Assembly: GCA_021442745.1 (NCBI GenBank)
Contig: JABUSI010000272.1
Span: 1 to 11,973 of the forward strand
Reading direction: 5' to 3'
Origin: Erysipelotrichaceae bacterium
GTDB lineage: Bacteria; Bacillota_I; Bacilli_A; Erysipelotrichales; Erysipelotrichaceae
DNA: 11,973 bases
Part shown: positions 5,638 through 11,973 of the stretch, piece after piece
How the letters are laid out: the number at the start of each line of letters is the position of its first letter
Numbering within the stretch: the stretch's first letter is position 1
Program-made: the position numbers and the translations under genes
The notes under the pieces: generated by a model
Told to the model about the DNA's origin: nothing
Seen by the model: only the letters and a program-made list of their open reading frames with translations
Databases searched by the model: none

Positions 5638-6222
5638 TTAATCATTAAATACGTTATTCATGTGGAAGAGGTATTCCTCTTTCCACGAAGCCACACCGGC
5701 AATGTCATCCGAAAGTTCACAGAAAATGTCATACTTTTCTTCATAGAACCACCGTATTCTGTCTTTGGTTTCGTTGAACCGGCAAAACAGCTCATTACCA
5801 AGTCTCTCATAATCGGCATCAATGGCACGAAGATTAGCAAGGGAATCGGCAAACACCAGCAGTTTAGTATCAAGACTTGCAACCTTCAATTCTTCGATTG
5901 CCCGGTCTTTACGGACCTGCCACGGAAGTTTTACACCGTTTTCCGTCTTCGTTTCAGAATGAGATTTAACCAGATCGGCAACATCCTTTCCGAACTCTTT
6001 TACAATCTCTTCATACGTCGTATCGGTATCTTCTAAAACGTCATGCAAGACGGCTGCCATTGCCAGCGTTGCGCTCGGATGGCATTCCATCACAATGCTC
6101 AACGTTTCCAACGGATGGATAATATAAGGACGATCGGTTCCTTTGCGGAACTGACCTTTATGTTTTTCGGTTGCGTAATCAATTGCTTTGTGCAGGTTCA
6201 TTCTTTCGATATTGGTCATCAT
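5638..6222 (-). CDS. HD-domain phosphohydrolase of the RelA/SpoT hydrolase type (candidate small alarmone hydrolase)
   Basis: A 194-residue cytosolic protein whose first 150 residues match the HD hydrolase domain of RelA/SpoT and of stand-alone MESH1-like proteins. Metal ligands are visible in order: His36 (YIIHPLE), His60-Asp61 in HDVLEDT with the acidic ED typical of the (p)ppGpp hydrolase site, and Asp126 in FADSLANLRA. There is no synthetase or regulatory domain. The size and motifs are those of small alarmone hydrolases, which remove the 3'-pyrophosphate of (p)ppGpp, but related HD proteins act on other nucleotides. The C-terminal 50 residues (RFNETKDRIRWFYEEKYDIF...) are helical and fairly aromatic. 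I chose the ATG at 6222, eight bases after AAGGGGG; a GTG at 6231 would overlap that ribosome binding site. The gene has its own promoter and ends against the bidirectional terminator. Confidence 0.85.
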   Translation of the reverse strand: MMTNIERMNLHKAIDYATEKHKGQFRKGTDRPYIIHPLETLSIVMECHPSATLAMAAVLHDVLEDTDTTYEEIVKEFGKDVADLVKSHSETKTENGVKLPWQVRKDRAIEELKVASLDTKLLVFADSLANLRAIDADYERLGNELFCRFNETKDRIRWFYEEKYDIFCELSDDIAGVASWKEEYLFHMNNVFND

Positions 6223-6248
6223 TTCAGGCACCCCCTTCAGGCAATGTC

Positions 6249-6278
6249 ATTATATACCCCGTACCCCCCATATTACAA
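6249..6278 (-). promoter_or_regulatory. Sigma-A promoter of the HD-hydrolase gene
   Basis: On the minus strand TTGTAA (6273-6278), 18 bases, then a consensus TATAAT (6249-6254). The spacer carries two G runs (six and four). The leader before the start codon is only about 20 bases. Confidence 0.7.
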
Positions 6279-6303
6279 AGATAACCGGAAAAGTTTACAC
6301 CGC

Positions 6304-6335
6304 AAAAAAGAAGTGCACTTTTTTGTACACTTCTT
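6304..6335 (-). terminator. Intrinsic terminator of the PRTase-like gene
   Basis: On the minus strand AAGAAGTGTAC pairs with GTGCACTTCTT (11 bp including one G-U pair) around a six-A loop, followed by a run of T. It lies 20 bases after the stop codon of the PRTase-like gene and before the HD-hydrolase promoter. Confidence 0.85.
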
Positions 6336-6355
6336 TCTTATTTCTGCAATAATTC

Positions 6356-7078
6356 TTACAATTCTTCGTAACCGTAGCTGTTAACGATGGCATCCAGTTT
6401 CTTGCCGGCTTTGCAGTCTTCGCAATTTTCCGGATCGGACAGTTTGAAATTCGGCAGATCTTCCTGTGAGAATACCGCATATACCGGATGACCTTCCACT
6501 TCCGTTACGTTGTTGGTAAAGATTACGGAGATACCTTCTACGATGCCGCCGTAAGACTTGATACCACGCAATGCCTTCGCAATGGTATTACCGCTCATAG
6601 CACTTGCCAGTACTACCAGTACATGCTTGCCATTGATCATCGGCTTGATGTTGTCACGAACAACCATCTGTCCTGCATGATCGAATTCCGGGCTGACTAC
6701 ATAATACGTCTTATGCTTGTTTTCGGTATGTACGCCAACCTTTGTGAATTCTTCTGCCAGATACGAACCAATCACTTCCGTACCATCCATACAAACGATG
6801 GTATCTACCGGTTTGGTAACCGCATTCATTGTTGTCATAGCTTCCAGATTTCCTGCCAGACCGGCAAACTGTGAACCCAGACTGCTCATATTGGACTTGG
6901 AAATGTAACGCTTGGACATCGTTTCCGCAACCATCTTCGCATTGGTCATACGCATTTTCAGATTCGTCATGTCAATGTAGTAATTTACATGGAAACGGTC
7001 TGACGCAAAGTGTCCCGGAATAACACTCAGGAATAATTCCTTATTCTCCTTTGAATAAACTTTTGTAGCTTCTTGCAT
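6356..7078 (-). CDS. Orotate-phosphoribosyltransferase-like protein with a degenerate PRPP-binding motif
   Basis: A 240-residue protein with a type I phosphoribosyltransferase fold. DTIVCMDGTEVIGSYLAEEF (92-111) matches the strand and loop of OPRT that contact the pyrophosphate, and VLVVLASAMSGNTIAKAL (153-170) sits where the PRPP signature belongs. In normal PRTases this reads VLVVDDVxxTGxT; here both acidic residues are replaced by Leu157-Ala158, while the Ser/Thr-Gly-x-Thr end survives. A CxxC pair (CEDCKAGKK) near the C-terminus could bind metal. The protein is longer than typical OPRT (about 210) because of an N-terminal region rich in Met and charged residues. Catalysis of a standard PRTase reaction is uncertain, and a ligand-binding role is possible. 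The ATG at 7078 follows GGAGG by nine bases; upstream codons in frame cross the promoter and terminator. Its own promoter and terminator make it monocistronic. Confidence 0.78.
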   Translation of the reverse strand: MQEATKVYSKENKELFLSVIPGHFASDRFHVNYYIDMTNLKMRMTNAKMVAETMSKRYISKSNMSSLGSQFAGLAGNLEAMTTMNAVTKPVDTIVCMDGTEVIGSYLAEEFTKVGVHTENKHKTYYVVSPEFDHAGQMVVRDNIKPMINGKHVLVVLASAMSGNTIAKALRGIKSYGGIVEGISVIFTNNVTEVEGHPVYAVFSQEDLPNFKLSDPENCEDCKAGKKLDAIVNSYGYEEL

Positions 7079-7108
7079 AATTATGATCCTCCATTTGTTG
7101 TTATCTCT

Positions 7109-7137
7109 ATGATAATATGGATCGTTCACTTGTGCAA
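7109..7137 (-). promoter_or_regulatory. Sigma-A promoter of the PRTase-like gene
   Basis: On the minus strand TTGCAC (7132-7137), 17 bases, TATCAT (7109-7114). Transcription would start about 24 bases before the ATG. Confidence 0.6.
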
Positions 7138-7160
7138 TATTAATATATTTTTCACAAATT

Positions 7161-7183
7161 AAAAGCCCCTGCATAACAGGGGC
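7161..7183 (-). terminator. Intrinsic terminator of the 5'-nucleotidase gene
   Basis: On the minus strand GCCCCTG and CAGGGGC form a perfect GC-rich 7-bp stem with a 5-base loop followed by TTTT. It begins 11 bases after the stop codon of the nucleotidase gene. Confidence 0.88.
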
Positions 7184-7193
7184 CTGTGTTATT

Positions 7194-8933
7194 TTATTCA
7201 GCTGTAACGATGGTAATACGTCCGGAACCGTTGATGTCTTCGTAGTTCAGAAGGTATCCTTCATAAGCTGCCAACGGACTTGTTGCCGTAGACAAATCAG
7301 CAACACCGTCACCGTTTGCATCCGCAAATGCTCTTGCATAAGCACTCAATAACAGATAGTCTTCACAGATGTAGTCCTTAACCAGACCATATCCGGTAAA
7401 CATGTTGAATCCGTCACCCATGCTGCGCAATGTGTAGTTGCTTCCGCCGATGGTGTATGTCTTTGCAAGATCCAGATCTACATACGTCTTGGTTTCCTTA
7501 TCGTAAACCTGTACGTTGGTTACACGGTATTCACCGGTAGGACCTGCCTGCCATACGCCGTTTTCATCCGTCGGGATCGTAGCTTCGATTGCAGGGTTGA
7601 TGTCATACTTGACACCGGCCATCTGCATGAATCCGCCGCTTTCACCAACACCTACAGACTTCGCACCGAATTCCAGCATATCCAATACCTGCTGACCGGT
7701 AATGGAAATCAAGCATGTGGTGTTACCGAACGGGTTAACCGTCTTAGCTGTCAGGTATGTCCATACGCCGCTTTCTACGTCTGCACGAACGCCACCGCCG
7801 TTCGCGTAAGCCATATCGCAATTCAGACCTTCTACTTCATTCATGTACCAGTAAACAGCATCGGCACAGAAGTCACCCAGGTTGGTTTCCTGGCTGCGAA
7901 CCATACGGATACCTTCCGGACTGGAAATGCGGAATTCGATTTCCGTATTCGCGATTTCTACTGCCAGTTGCGTACCGACATCCAGAATCCATTGTTCTTC
8001 CATTGCCGCAACGGTTTCGTCTTTTGCTTCATATTCAGTAACTAATTCCGTTGTGATGGCACCTTCAACACTAATCGTCAGTTTACCGATCGCATCGAAA
8101 TAGTTACCTGTCTGTGTCAGAACAACGTCTTTGCCGTCCTTGTCCTGAACCAATTGAGAAGGAACTTCGGAATGGCTGTGTCCGTCAATGAATGCATCCA
8201 ATCCGCTTACACCGGCAATTAATTTTTCACTGGTATACGGTTCACTGGAAGAATCCACACCAACGTGACCCAACGCAACAACATAATTTGCGCCTTCCTT
8301 GATGGCATCGTTGATTGCCGTCTGCAATGCGGAAATCATATTCTTCGCATTATCGCCGGCTGCGATTTCATAAATATACTTTTCCTGATTTTCATCCATG
8401 AAGTATGCCGGAGTAGACTTCGTAATCGTTTCCGGTGTTGTGATACCGACGATTGCGACTTTTACGCCACCGACTTCAAACATCTTGTAGCTGTCCAATA
8501 CGTTCTTGTTGTCTGTCAGAGACTTGAAGTTGCAAGACAGATACGGATATTCTGCTTCGGATACGATTTCCAAAGCACGTGCCATACCATAGTCAAACTC
8601 ATGGTTACCCAAAGTTGCTGCGTCATATCCTGCAGCACCCATCAGTTTCACGATGGAAGCACCATTATCCAATGCGCCGTATGCCGTTCCCTGTACATGG
8701 TCACCGGCATCCACCAGCAATACCGCTTTACCCTGTTCCGTCAGATCTTTCTTCAAAGCTGCAACGGAAGCATAGGTAAGGTCTTCATCTACATGTGCAT
8801 GCACGTCGTTGGTATAAAGAATCGTAATTTCCGTTTCCGGATTCTTACTTTCCTTCTTTGGTGCCGTTTCGCCGCAAGCCACCAACGTCAGCATCATGCA
8901 GATTACTACTAACAGTTTCATTACGTTTTTCAT
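7194..8933 (-). CDS. Secreted lipoprotein 5'-nucleotidase / UshA-family metallophosphoesterase
   Basis: A 579-residue protein of the usual family length. It would hydrolyse extracellular nucleotides (5'-nucleotidase, possibly UDP-sugar or cyclic-phosphate hydrolase) at the cell surface. Residues 1-19 are a lipoprotein signal peptide with lipobox LVAC, making Cys20 the lipid-anchored N-terminus. The N-terminal metallophosphatase domain shows the dinuclear metal motifs in order: TNDVHAH (Asp43, His45), DAGDHVQG, LGNHEFDYG, LGHVGVD and DGHSHSE. The C-terminal 5_nucleotid_C domain has ANGGGVRADVESG and GDGFNMF, which form the substrate-binding site. No LPXTG anchor is present, consistent with lipid anchoring. 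GGAGG stands seven bases before the ATG. No terminator separates it from the S1-domain gene upstream, so read-through from there is likely; no clear promoter is visible in the 82-base gap. Exact substrate preference is not readable from sequence. Confidence 0.94.
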   Translation of the reverse strand: MKNVMKLLVVICMMLTLVACGETAPKKESKNPETEITILYTNDVHAHVDEDLTYASVAALKKDLTEQGKAVLLVDAGDHVQGTAYGALDNGASIVKLMGAAGYDAATLGNHEFDYGMARALEIVSEAEYPYLSCNFKSLTDNKNVLDSYKMFEVGGVKVAIVGITTPETITKSTPAYFMDENQEKYIYEIAAGDNAKNMISALQTAINDAIKEGANYVVALGHVGVDSSSEPYTSEKLIAGVSGLDAFIDGHSHSEVPSQLVQDKDGKDVVLTQTGNYFDAIGKLTISVEGAITTELVTEYEAKDETVAAMEEQWILDVGTQLAVEIANTEIEFRISSPEGIRMVRSQETNLGDFCADAVYWYMNEVEGLNCDMAYANGGGVRADVESGVWTYLTAKTVNPFGNTTCLISITGQQVLDMLEFGAKSVGVGESGGFMQMAGVKYDINPAIEATIPTDENGVWQAGPTGEYRVTNVQVYDKETKTYVDLDLAKTYTIGGSNYTLRSMGDGFNMFTGYGLVKDYICEDYLLLSAYARAFADANGDGVADLSTATSPLAAYEGYLLNYEDINGSGRITIVTAE

Positions 8934-8965
8934 TTTTTTCCTCCTTTTAAAAATGTTTCCTGTAT

Positions 8966-8998
8966 GTTAGTTAGTTTGTTAGTTTTGTTAGTTAGTTA
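8966..8998. repeat. Short GTTAG (CTAAC) repeat tract between the S1 gene and the nucleotidase gene
   Basis: Five GTTAG units occur within 33 bases, two pairs being overlapping GTTAGTTAG copies. In the minus-strand transcript this reads as CUAAC units spaced by short A runs, predicted to be unstructured, 33 bases before the nucleotidase start codon. It may be a slippage-prone microsatellite or an RNA-protein contact site; the function is unknown. Confidence 0.6.
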
Positions 8999-9015
8999 TT
9001 TATTCTTTTTGTCAG

Positions 9016-10098
9016 TTATTCTTCGGTCGGTTCTTCCGGTTCTTCTTCCGGTTCATTTACCTGCTTCATTGACAGGGATATGTTCTTCTTTTCAAAGTCC
9101 ACGCCAATGATTCTGACTTCTACTTGCTGACCGGCCTTTACAACATCACTTACCTGTTTTACCCGTTCATTGGACATTTCGGAAATGTGCAGCAAGCCGT
9201 CAATACACGGAAGGATATTTACGAATGCACCGTAACCGGTAGTAGAAATTACCTTACCGGTTACCACAGAGCCAACCGGGAATTCGTTTTCCAACCGTAC
9301 CCACGGATTGTCCTTTTCCAGTTTATGTCCTAAAGAAACCTTTCCGGTTTCCTTATCAAAAGACTTTACAAATACATCAAACGTCTGTCCGACGCGTAAT
9401 ACTTCACCCGGTTGCTTGATCTTTTCCCATGTCAGTTCAGATAAATGAATGAATCCGTCGACACCGCCAAGATCCAGGAATGCACCGTAATTTTTAATCG
9501 TCTTGACAACACCGTCATAATGCTTTCCTTCTTCGATAGCAGCCCAGAATTCTTCCTGTTTTGCTTTCTTCTGTTCATCACGGATGGCCTTGATGGAACC
9601 GATCAGTTTTCTTCCGTCCTTGGATTCCAATACCTTGATATCCTGCTTGGTACCAACCAATGCTTCCATGGATTCGCCTTTTTCAGCAGCCAATGTCTGC
9701 GGAATAAACAATCTGGCACCCTTGAATGCCGCAACCAGACCGCCCTTAACAGCTTCCTTAATCGTAACCGTAACGGTTTCTCCGCTGTCCAATGCGTCTT
9801 CCAGCAGTTCCGCACCGGCCTGTTCGTCATATTTTATCTTGGACAATTCCACGGTTCCTTCTCTGTCATTCTTTTCCAGAACCACAAAGTTCACAACATC
9901 GTTTGCCTGAATCACATCTTCCAGCTTTGCGTTCGGATCTTCCGTCAATTCATTTAACTTTACAAAACCTGCATATTGCGGACCCAAATCCACAAGTGCT
10001 TCATTTTTATTTTTGTTTAAACTGATAATAATACCTTTTACTTTTGCGCCAACATACACTTTCTGGTAGTTAACTGTCTTTTCCTGAATATCGCTCAT
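9016..10098 (-). CDS. Four-domain S1 RNA-binding protein, RpsA/YpfD-like
   Basis: A 360-residue protein made of four S1 (OB-fold) repeats at about residues 14-88, 103-170, 193-262 and 277-347, then an acidic tail rich in E and P (EPEEEPEEPTEE). Repeats 3 and 4 are the most typical (GVVKTIKNYGAFLDLGGVDGFIHLSEL and GKVISTTGYGAFVNILPCIDGLLHISEM); repeats 1 and 2 are diverged. This is the architecture of Firmicute RpsA homologues such as B. subtilis YpfD. Unlike E. coli S1, they have fewer repeats and their part in translation is not well settled. The protein should bind single-stranded mRNA in the cytosol. The ATG at 10098 was chosen because AGGAGG stands eight bases before it; the ATG two codons earlier is too close to that site. 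The transcript leader is about 110 bases, and the gene is probably co-transcribed with the downstream nucleotidase. Confidence 0.92.
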   Translation of the reverse strand: MSDIQEKTVNYQKVYVGAKVKGIIISLNKNKNEALVDLGPQYAGFVKLNELTEDPNAKLEDVIQANDVVNFVVLEKNDREGTVELSKIKYDEQAGAELLEDALDSGETVTVTIKEAVKGGLVAAFKGARLFIPQTLAAEKGESMEALVGTKQDIKVLESKDGRKLIGSIKAIRDEQKKAKQEEFWAAIEEGKHYDGVVKTIKNYGAFLDLGGVDGFIHLSELTWEKIKQPGEVLRVGQTFDVFVKSFDKETGKVSLGHKLEKDNPWVRLENEFPVGSVVTGKVISTTGYGAFVNILPCIDGLLHISEMSNERVKQVSDVVKAGQQVEVRIIGVDFEKKNISLSMKQVNEPEEEPEEPTEE

Positions 10099-10125
10099 AA
10101 CCATTTCCTCCTGATGCATATCCTG

Positions 10126-10173
10126 TTAAACAAATACGCCTTGATTTTTCAATTTCCGGCGTTCGTAAAACAT
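10126..10173 (-). other. Possible 15-codon leader ORF and hairpin in the S1-gene 5' UTR
   Basis: In the transcript leader, an ATG opens a 15-residue frame (MFYERRKLKNQGVFV) ending 27 bases before the S1-gene start. Within it, CGCC plus TTGA can pair with TCAA plus GGCG across a 5-base bulge and an AAAA-type loop (10137-10161). The Shine-Dalgarno before the small ORF is weak (AGGGA, too distant), so translation is doubtful. Confidence 0.3.
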
Positions 10174-10216
10174 AGTCGTTTTTTCCCTAAATTCTACCCT
10201 CTTTGTTCATACGTAT

Positions 10217-10244
10217 ATTGTATATCATTTGTCGATTTCTTCAA
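10217..10244 (-). promoter_or_regulatory. Sigma-A promoter of the S1-domain gene
   Basis: On the minus strand TTGAAG (10239-10244), 16 bases, TACAAT (10217-10222). Transcription would begin near 10210, giving a leader of about 110 bases. The promoter lies just after the HAD gene's stop codon. Confidence 0.6.
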
Positions 10245-10260
10245 CAAAAACCAAACCTTT

Positions 10261-11082
10261 TTACCACGTAAAATGCTTTTCTATTGTCTTTCTGACACCA
10301 TCGTTTTCACAACTGTCCGCAATTTCATCGGCATGTTGTTTCGTTTCATCCGTACCGTTACTCATTACCACTGCCAATCCGGCAGCGTCCAGAAGCGGAA
10401 TATCGTTTCCGGCATCCCCGAACGCCATCGTATCCGCCACATCAATTTGCAGATACTCACACAGTTTCCGTAAAGCCGTTCCTTTGTCCACACCCCTGGC
10501 ATTGACTTCCACGTTATACGGCCCCGACGAACTGACCGTCACTTCCGGAAACGCCTCTTTCAATCCGTTTGTCAGTTCTTCTTTTACAGACGGATCCGTA
10601 AAATAAGCCAGAATCTTCTGCACGTCATACGGAAGTTCTTTAATCTTCGCTTTTACATCTTTACAAAACGTCGTATTCGATAAAATCCCCTTCATTGCTA
10701 CTTTCTCGATTTCCGGATTTGATACATCATCTTCATCACTTGGCATATACCGCCTTCCGTTGATTACACACGTACCATATACCGGAAACCTGTCCAGAAA
10801 CTCCATAATCCGCAATGCCAGACATTTTTCAAGAGTAATCTCGTAAACGTACCGGTTCTCCGTATACGAATACAAAGCCCCTCCGTTTACCGTAATCGCA
10901 AACTGCATTCCTTTGATTCTTTCCAGTTCCTTCGGCAGTTCCCGATGCGTTCTTCCCGTAGACGCCACAAAATACACACCGTTTTCAATCAGTTTTTCAA
11001 TCGTCTGAACCGTTTTTTCCGACATCGTTTTATCCGGCCGCAATAACGTTCCGTCCAGATCCGTCGCAATCAGTTTATACAT
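10261..11082 (-). CDS. Cof-type HAD-superfamily phosphatase
   Basis: A 273-residue cytosolic phosphatase of the Cof/YidA (HAD IIB) type, full length for the family. All four HAD motifs are intact: motif I DLDGT with nucleophile Asp8 and acid-base Asp10, motif II STGR (Thr42), motif III Lys200 in GVDKGTAL, and motif IV GDAGND with Asp223 and Asp227. The region between motifs II and III is the C2-type cap that sets substrate choice. Relatives act on sugar phosphates, flavin or pyridoxal phosphates, and the sequence does not tell which applies here. A GAGGGTG ribosome binding site precedes the ATG. The gene is divergent from the alpha/beta hydrolase. No terminator hairpin is seen after its stop, so some read-through into the S1 gene is possible. 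Confidence 0.93.
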   Translation of the reverse strand: MYKLIATDLDGTLLRPDKTMSEKTVQTIEKLIENGVYFVASTGRTHRELPKELERIKGMQFAITVNGGALYSYTENRYVYEITLEKCLALRIMEFLDRFPVYGTCVINGRRYMPSDEDDVSNPEIEKVAMKGILSNTTFCKDVKAKIKELPYDVQKILAYFTDPSVKEELTNGLKEAFPEVTVSSSGPYNVEVNARGVDKGTALRKLCEYLQIDVADTMAFGDAGNDIPLLDAAGLAVVMSNGTDETKQHADEIADSCENDGVRKTIEKHFTW

Positions 11083-11147
11083 TTGTTCACCCTCTTACTT
11101 AACGGCTATACTGTACCATATCTGACAGAATTTTACTCACGATTTTC

Positions 11148-11199
11148 AAACTCCCTTGGAAAATATTCATTTTTGCCAAAAACTCGCTTGGAAAATATT
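11148..11199. repeat. Pair of 20-bp direct repeats (19/20 identical) in the divergent intergenic region
   Basis: AAACTCCCTTGGAAAATATT (11148-11167) and AAACTCGCTTGGAAAATATT (11180-11199) differ at one base and start 32 bp apart, about three helical turns. They lie 43-75 bases upstream of the extended -10 of the plus-strand hydrolase gene and 66 bases from the HAD start codon. Same-face spacing suggests binding sites for one regulator acting on one or both genes. Confidence 0.65.
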
Positions 11200-11238
11200 T
11201 TACAGGCAGAAAACGGTCGGAATTAAGAATCTGAATTG

Positions 11239-11247
11239 TGCTATATT
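11239..11247 (+). promoter_or_regulatory. Extended -10 promoter of the alpha/beta hydrolase gene
   Basis: TG-C-TATATT is a good extended -10; the -35 region is poor. Transcription would start near 11254. The roughly 75-base leader includes a small perfect hairpin, CAGGAA/TTCCTG with an AGAA loop, at 11270-11285. Confidence 0.55.
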
Positions 11248-11329
11248 AATAAGGAAAACAAAGGATATTCAGGAAAGAATTCCTGTTAATTTATCATTCA
11301 ATGGAAACCGCAAATACAAGGAGGCACTT

Positions 11330-11973
11330 ATGATACTTTGCATTATCGCAGCATGTATTGTCTTATTATACGCATTCGTATTGCTTATTTTTTCCGTTAC
11401 ATTCGGCAAGCGGTATGAAGAAGACAAAAATCTTTACTATAAAACCAGTGACGATTATCCGGACTTACAAAGAGAAGATATATCCTTCCCGTCCGGAAAC
11501 AACATGTTACACGGTTCCTTATACAAAACCGATGACAACTACAAGGATCTTGTGATTTTCTGCCACGGTTTGGGTGCCGGTCATCACAGTTATCTGACCG
11601 AAATCCACGCCATTGCCAAAGCCGGTCATCTGGTACTCAGTTACGACAACACCGGATGCGTCGCTTCCGAAGGCAAAAAAATCCGTTCTTTCTATCAGGC
11701 CGTCAAAGACGTCAACAATGCCATCGGTTACGTAATGTCCAGAGACGATCTGAAAGACCTGCCAATCAAAACCGCCGGACACTCCTGGGGAGGATACACA
11801 GCCATCCACGCACTCGAAAACAAGCACGTACAGAAGGCTGCCGTTTTTGCCCCTCTGAACAACCCGGCGAAAACCTTTGCGATTCAGGTTGCAGAAGCTG
11901 TTAAAATCCCGGCTGCTCTGTTAGAACCGTTCATCCGCCTGCAACTGCAGTTGTCAGACGGCAAAAACGGACT
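11330..11973 (+). CDS. Membrane-anchored alpha/beta hydrolase (serine hydrolase family), C-terminus beyond the right edge
   Basis: The first 214 residues are visible. Residues 2-23 form a single hydrophobic helix followed by positive charge (GKRYEEDK), so the protein is probably tethered to the membrane with the hydrolase domain attached. The core shows the oxyanion-hole motif FCHGLGAGHHSY (His79-Gly80), the strand-turn LVLSYDNTGCVASEG, and the nucleophile elbow GHSWGG with Ser152 as catalytic serine. The Asp and His of the triad would lie past the window end. The arrangement resembles Firmicute serine aminopeptidase/esterase-like S33 relatives; the substrate cannot be named. A strong AGGAGG stands six bases before the ATG. 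Expression is from its own extended -10 promoter, with the 20-bp direct repeats upstream. Confidence 0.9.
   Translation, partial: MILCIIAACIVLLYAFVLLIFSVTFGKRYEEDKNLYYKTSDDYPDLQREDISFPSGNNMLHGSLYKTDDNYKDLVIFCHGLGAGHHSYLTEIHAIAKAGHLVLSYDNTGCVASEGKKIRSFYQAVKDVNNAIGYVMSRDDLKDLPIKTAGHSWGGYTAIHALENKHVQKAAVFAPLNNPAKTFAIQVAEAVKIPAALLEPFIRLQLQLSDGKNG

Noticed and set aside
10244..10265. Terminator hairpin after the HAD gene
   Set aside because: The A-run, GG...GG and T-run look suggestive, but the arms are not complementary.

Overview
The window looks like a chromosomal stretch from an anaerobic, low-to-mid GC Bacillota (Firmicutes) bacterium. The evidence is a class III (oxygen-sensitive) ribonucleotide reductase with its radical-SAM activase, a VanZ/RDD membrane protein, Cof-type HAD hydrolases, AGGAGG-type ribosome binding sites and AT-rich sigma-A promoters. 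Erysipelotrichia is a plausible class, but this is an impression and was not tested. No phage, transposon, CRISPR or RNA genes are visible. Gene density is high and no gap exceeds about 250 bases.

Layout from left to right. (1) 1-2500, minus strand: a two-gene anaerobic dNTP-synthesis operon. The first gene encodes an unusual protein with a complete MarR-type DNA-binding domain fused to a complete NrdG-type radical-SAM activase. The second is nrdD, cut by the left edge. A perfect 16-bp palindrome sits at the start of transcription, where a self-repressing MarR protein would bind. (2) 2627-3152, minus: a small membrane protein overlapping a 66-residue XRE repressor, with two related 20-bp dyads over the promoter and start site, and a terminator whose stem includes the last codons of the repressor gene. 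(3) 3155-5635: an MFS transporter (minus) divergent from a VanZ+RDD membrane protein (plus), followed by a bidirectional terminator. (4) 5638-7183, minus: a RelA/SpoT-type HD hydrolase resembling a small alarmone hydrolase, then an orotate-phosphoribosyltransferase-like protein lacking the acidic pair of its PRPP motif; each has its own promoter, and terminators lie at 6304-6335 and 7161-7183. (5) 7194-10244, minus: a four-S1-domain RNA-binding protein (RpsA/YpfD-like) followed, without a visible terminator, by a secreted lipoprotein 5'-nucleotidase; the spacer carries a CUAAC-repeat tract. (6) 10261-11082, minus: a Cof-type HAD phosphatase. (7) 11083-11973: a divergent intergenic region with a 19/20 direct repeat, then a membrane-anchored alpha/beta hydrolase cut by the right edge.

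Several neighbours touch nucleotide metabolism: dNTP synthesis, a possible (p)ppGpp hydrolase, a PRTase-like protein and extracellular nucleotide dephosphorylation. They are separate transcription units, so this is only a loose theme. The strongest candidate for something new is the MarR-NrdG fusion with its operator: a putative single-protein circuit in which the enzyme that activates the reductase would also control its own operon.
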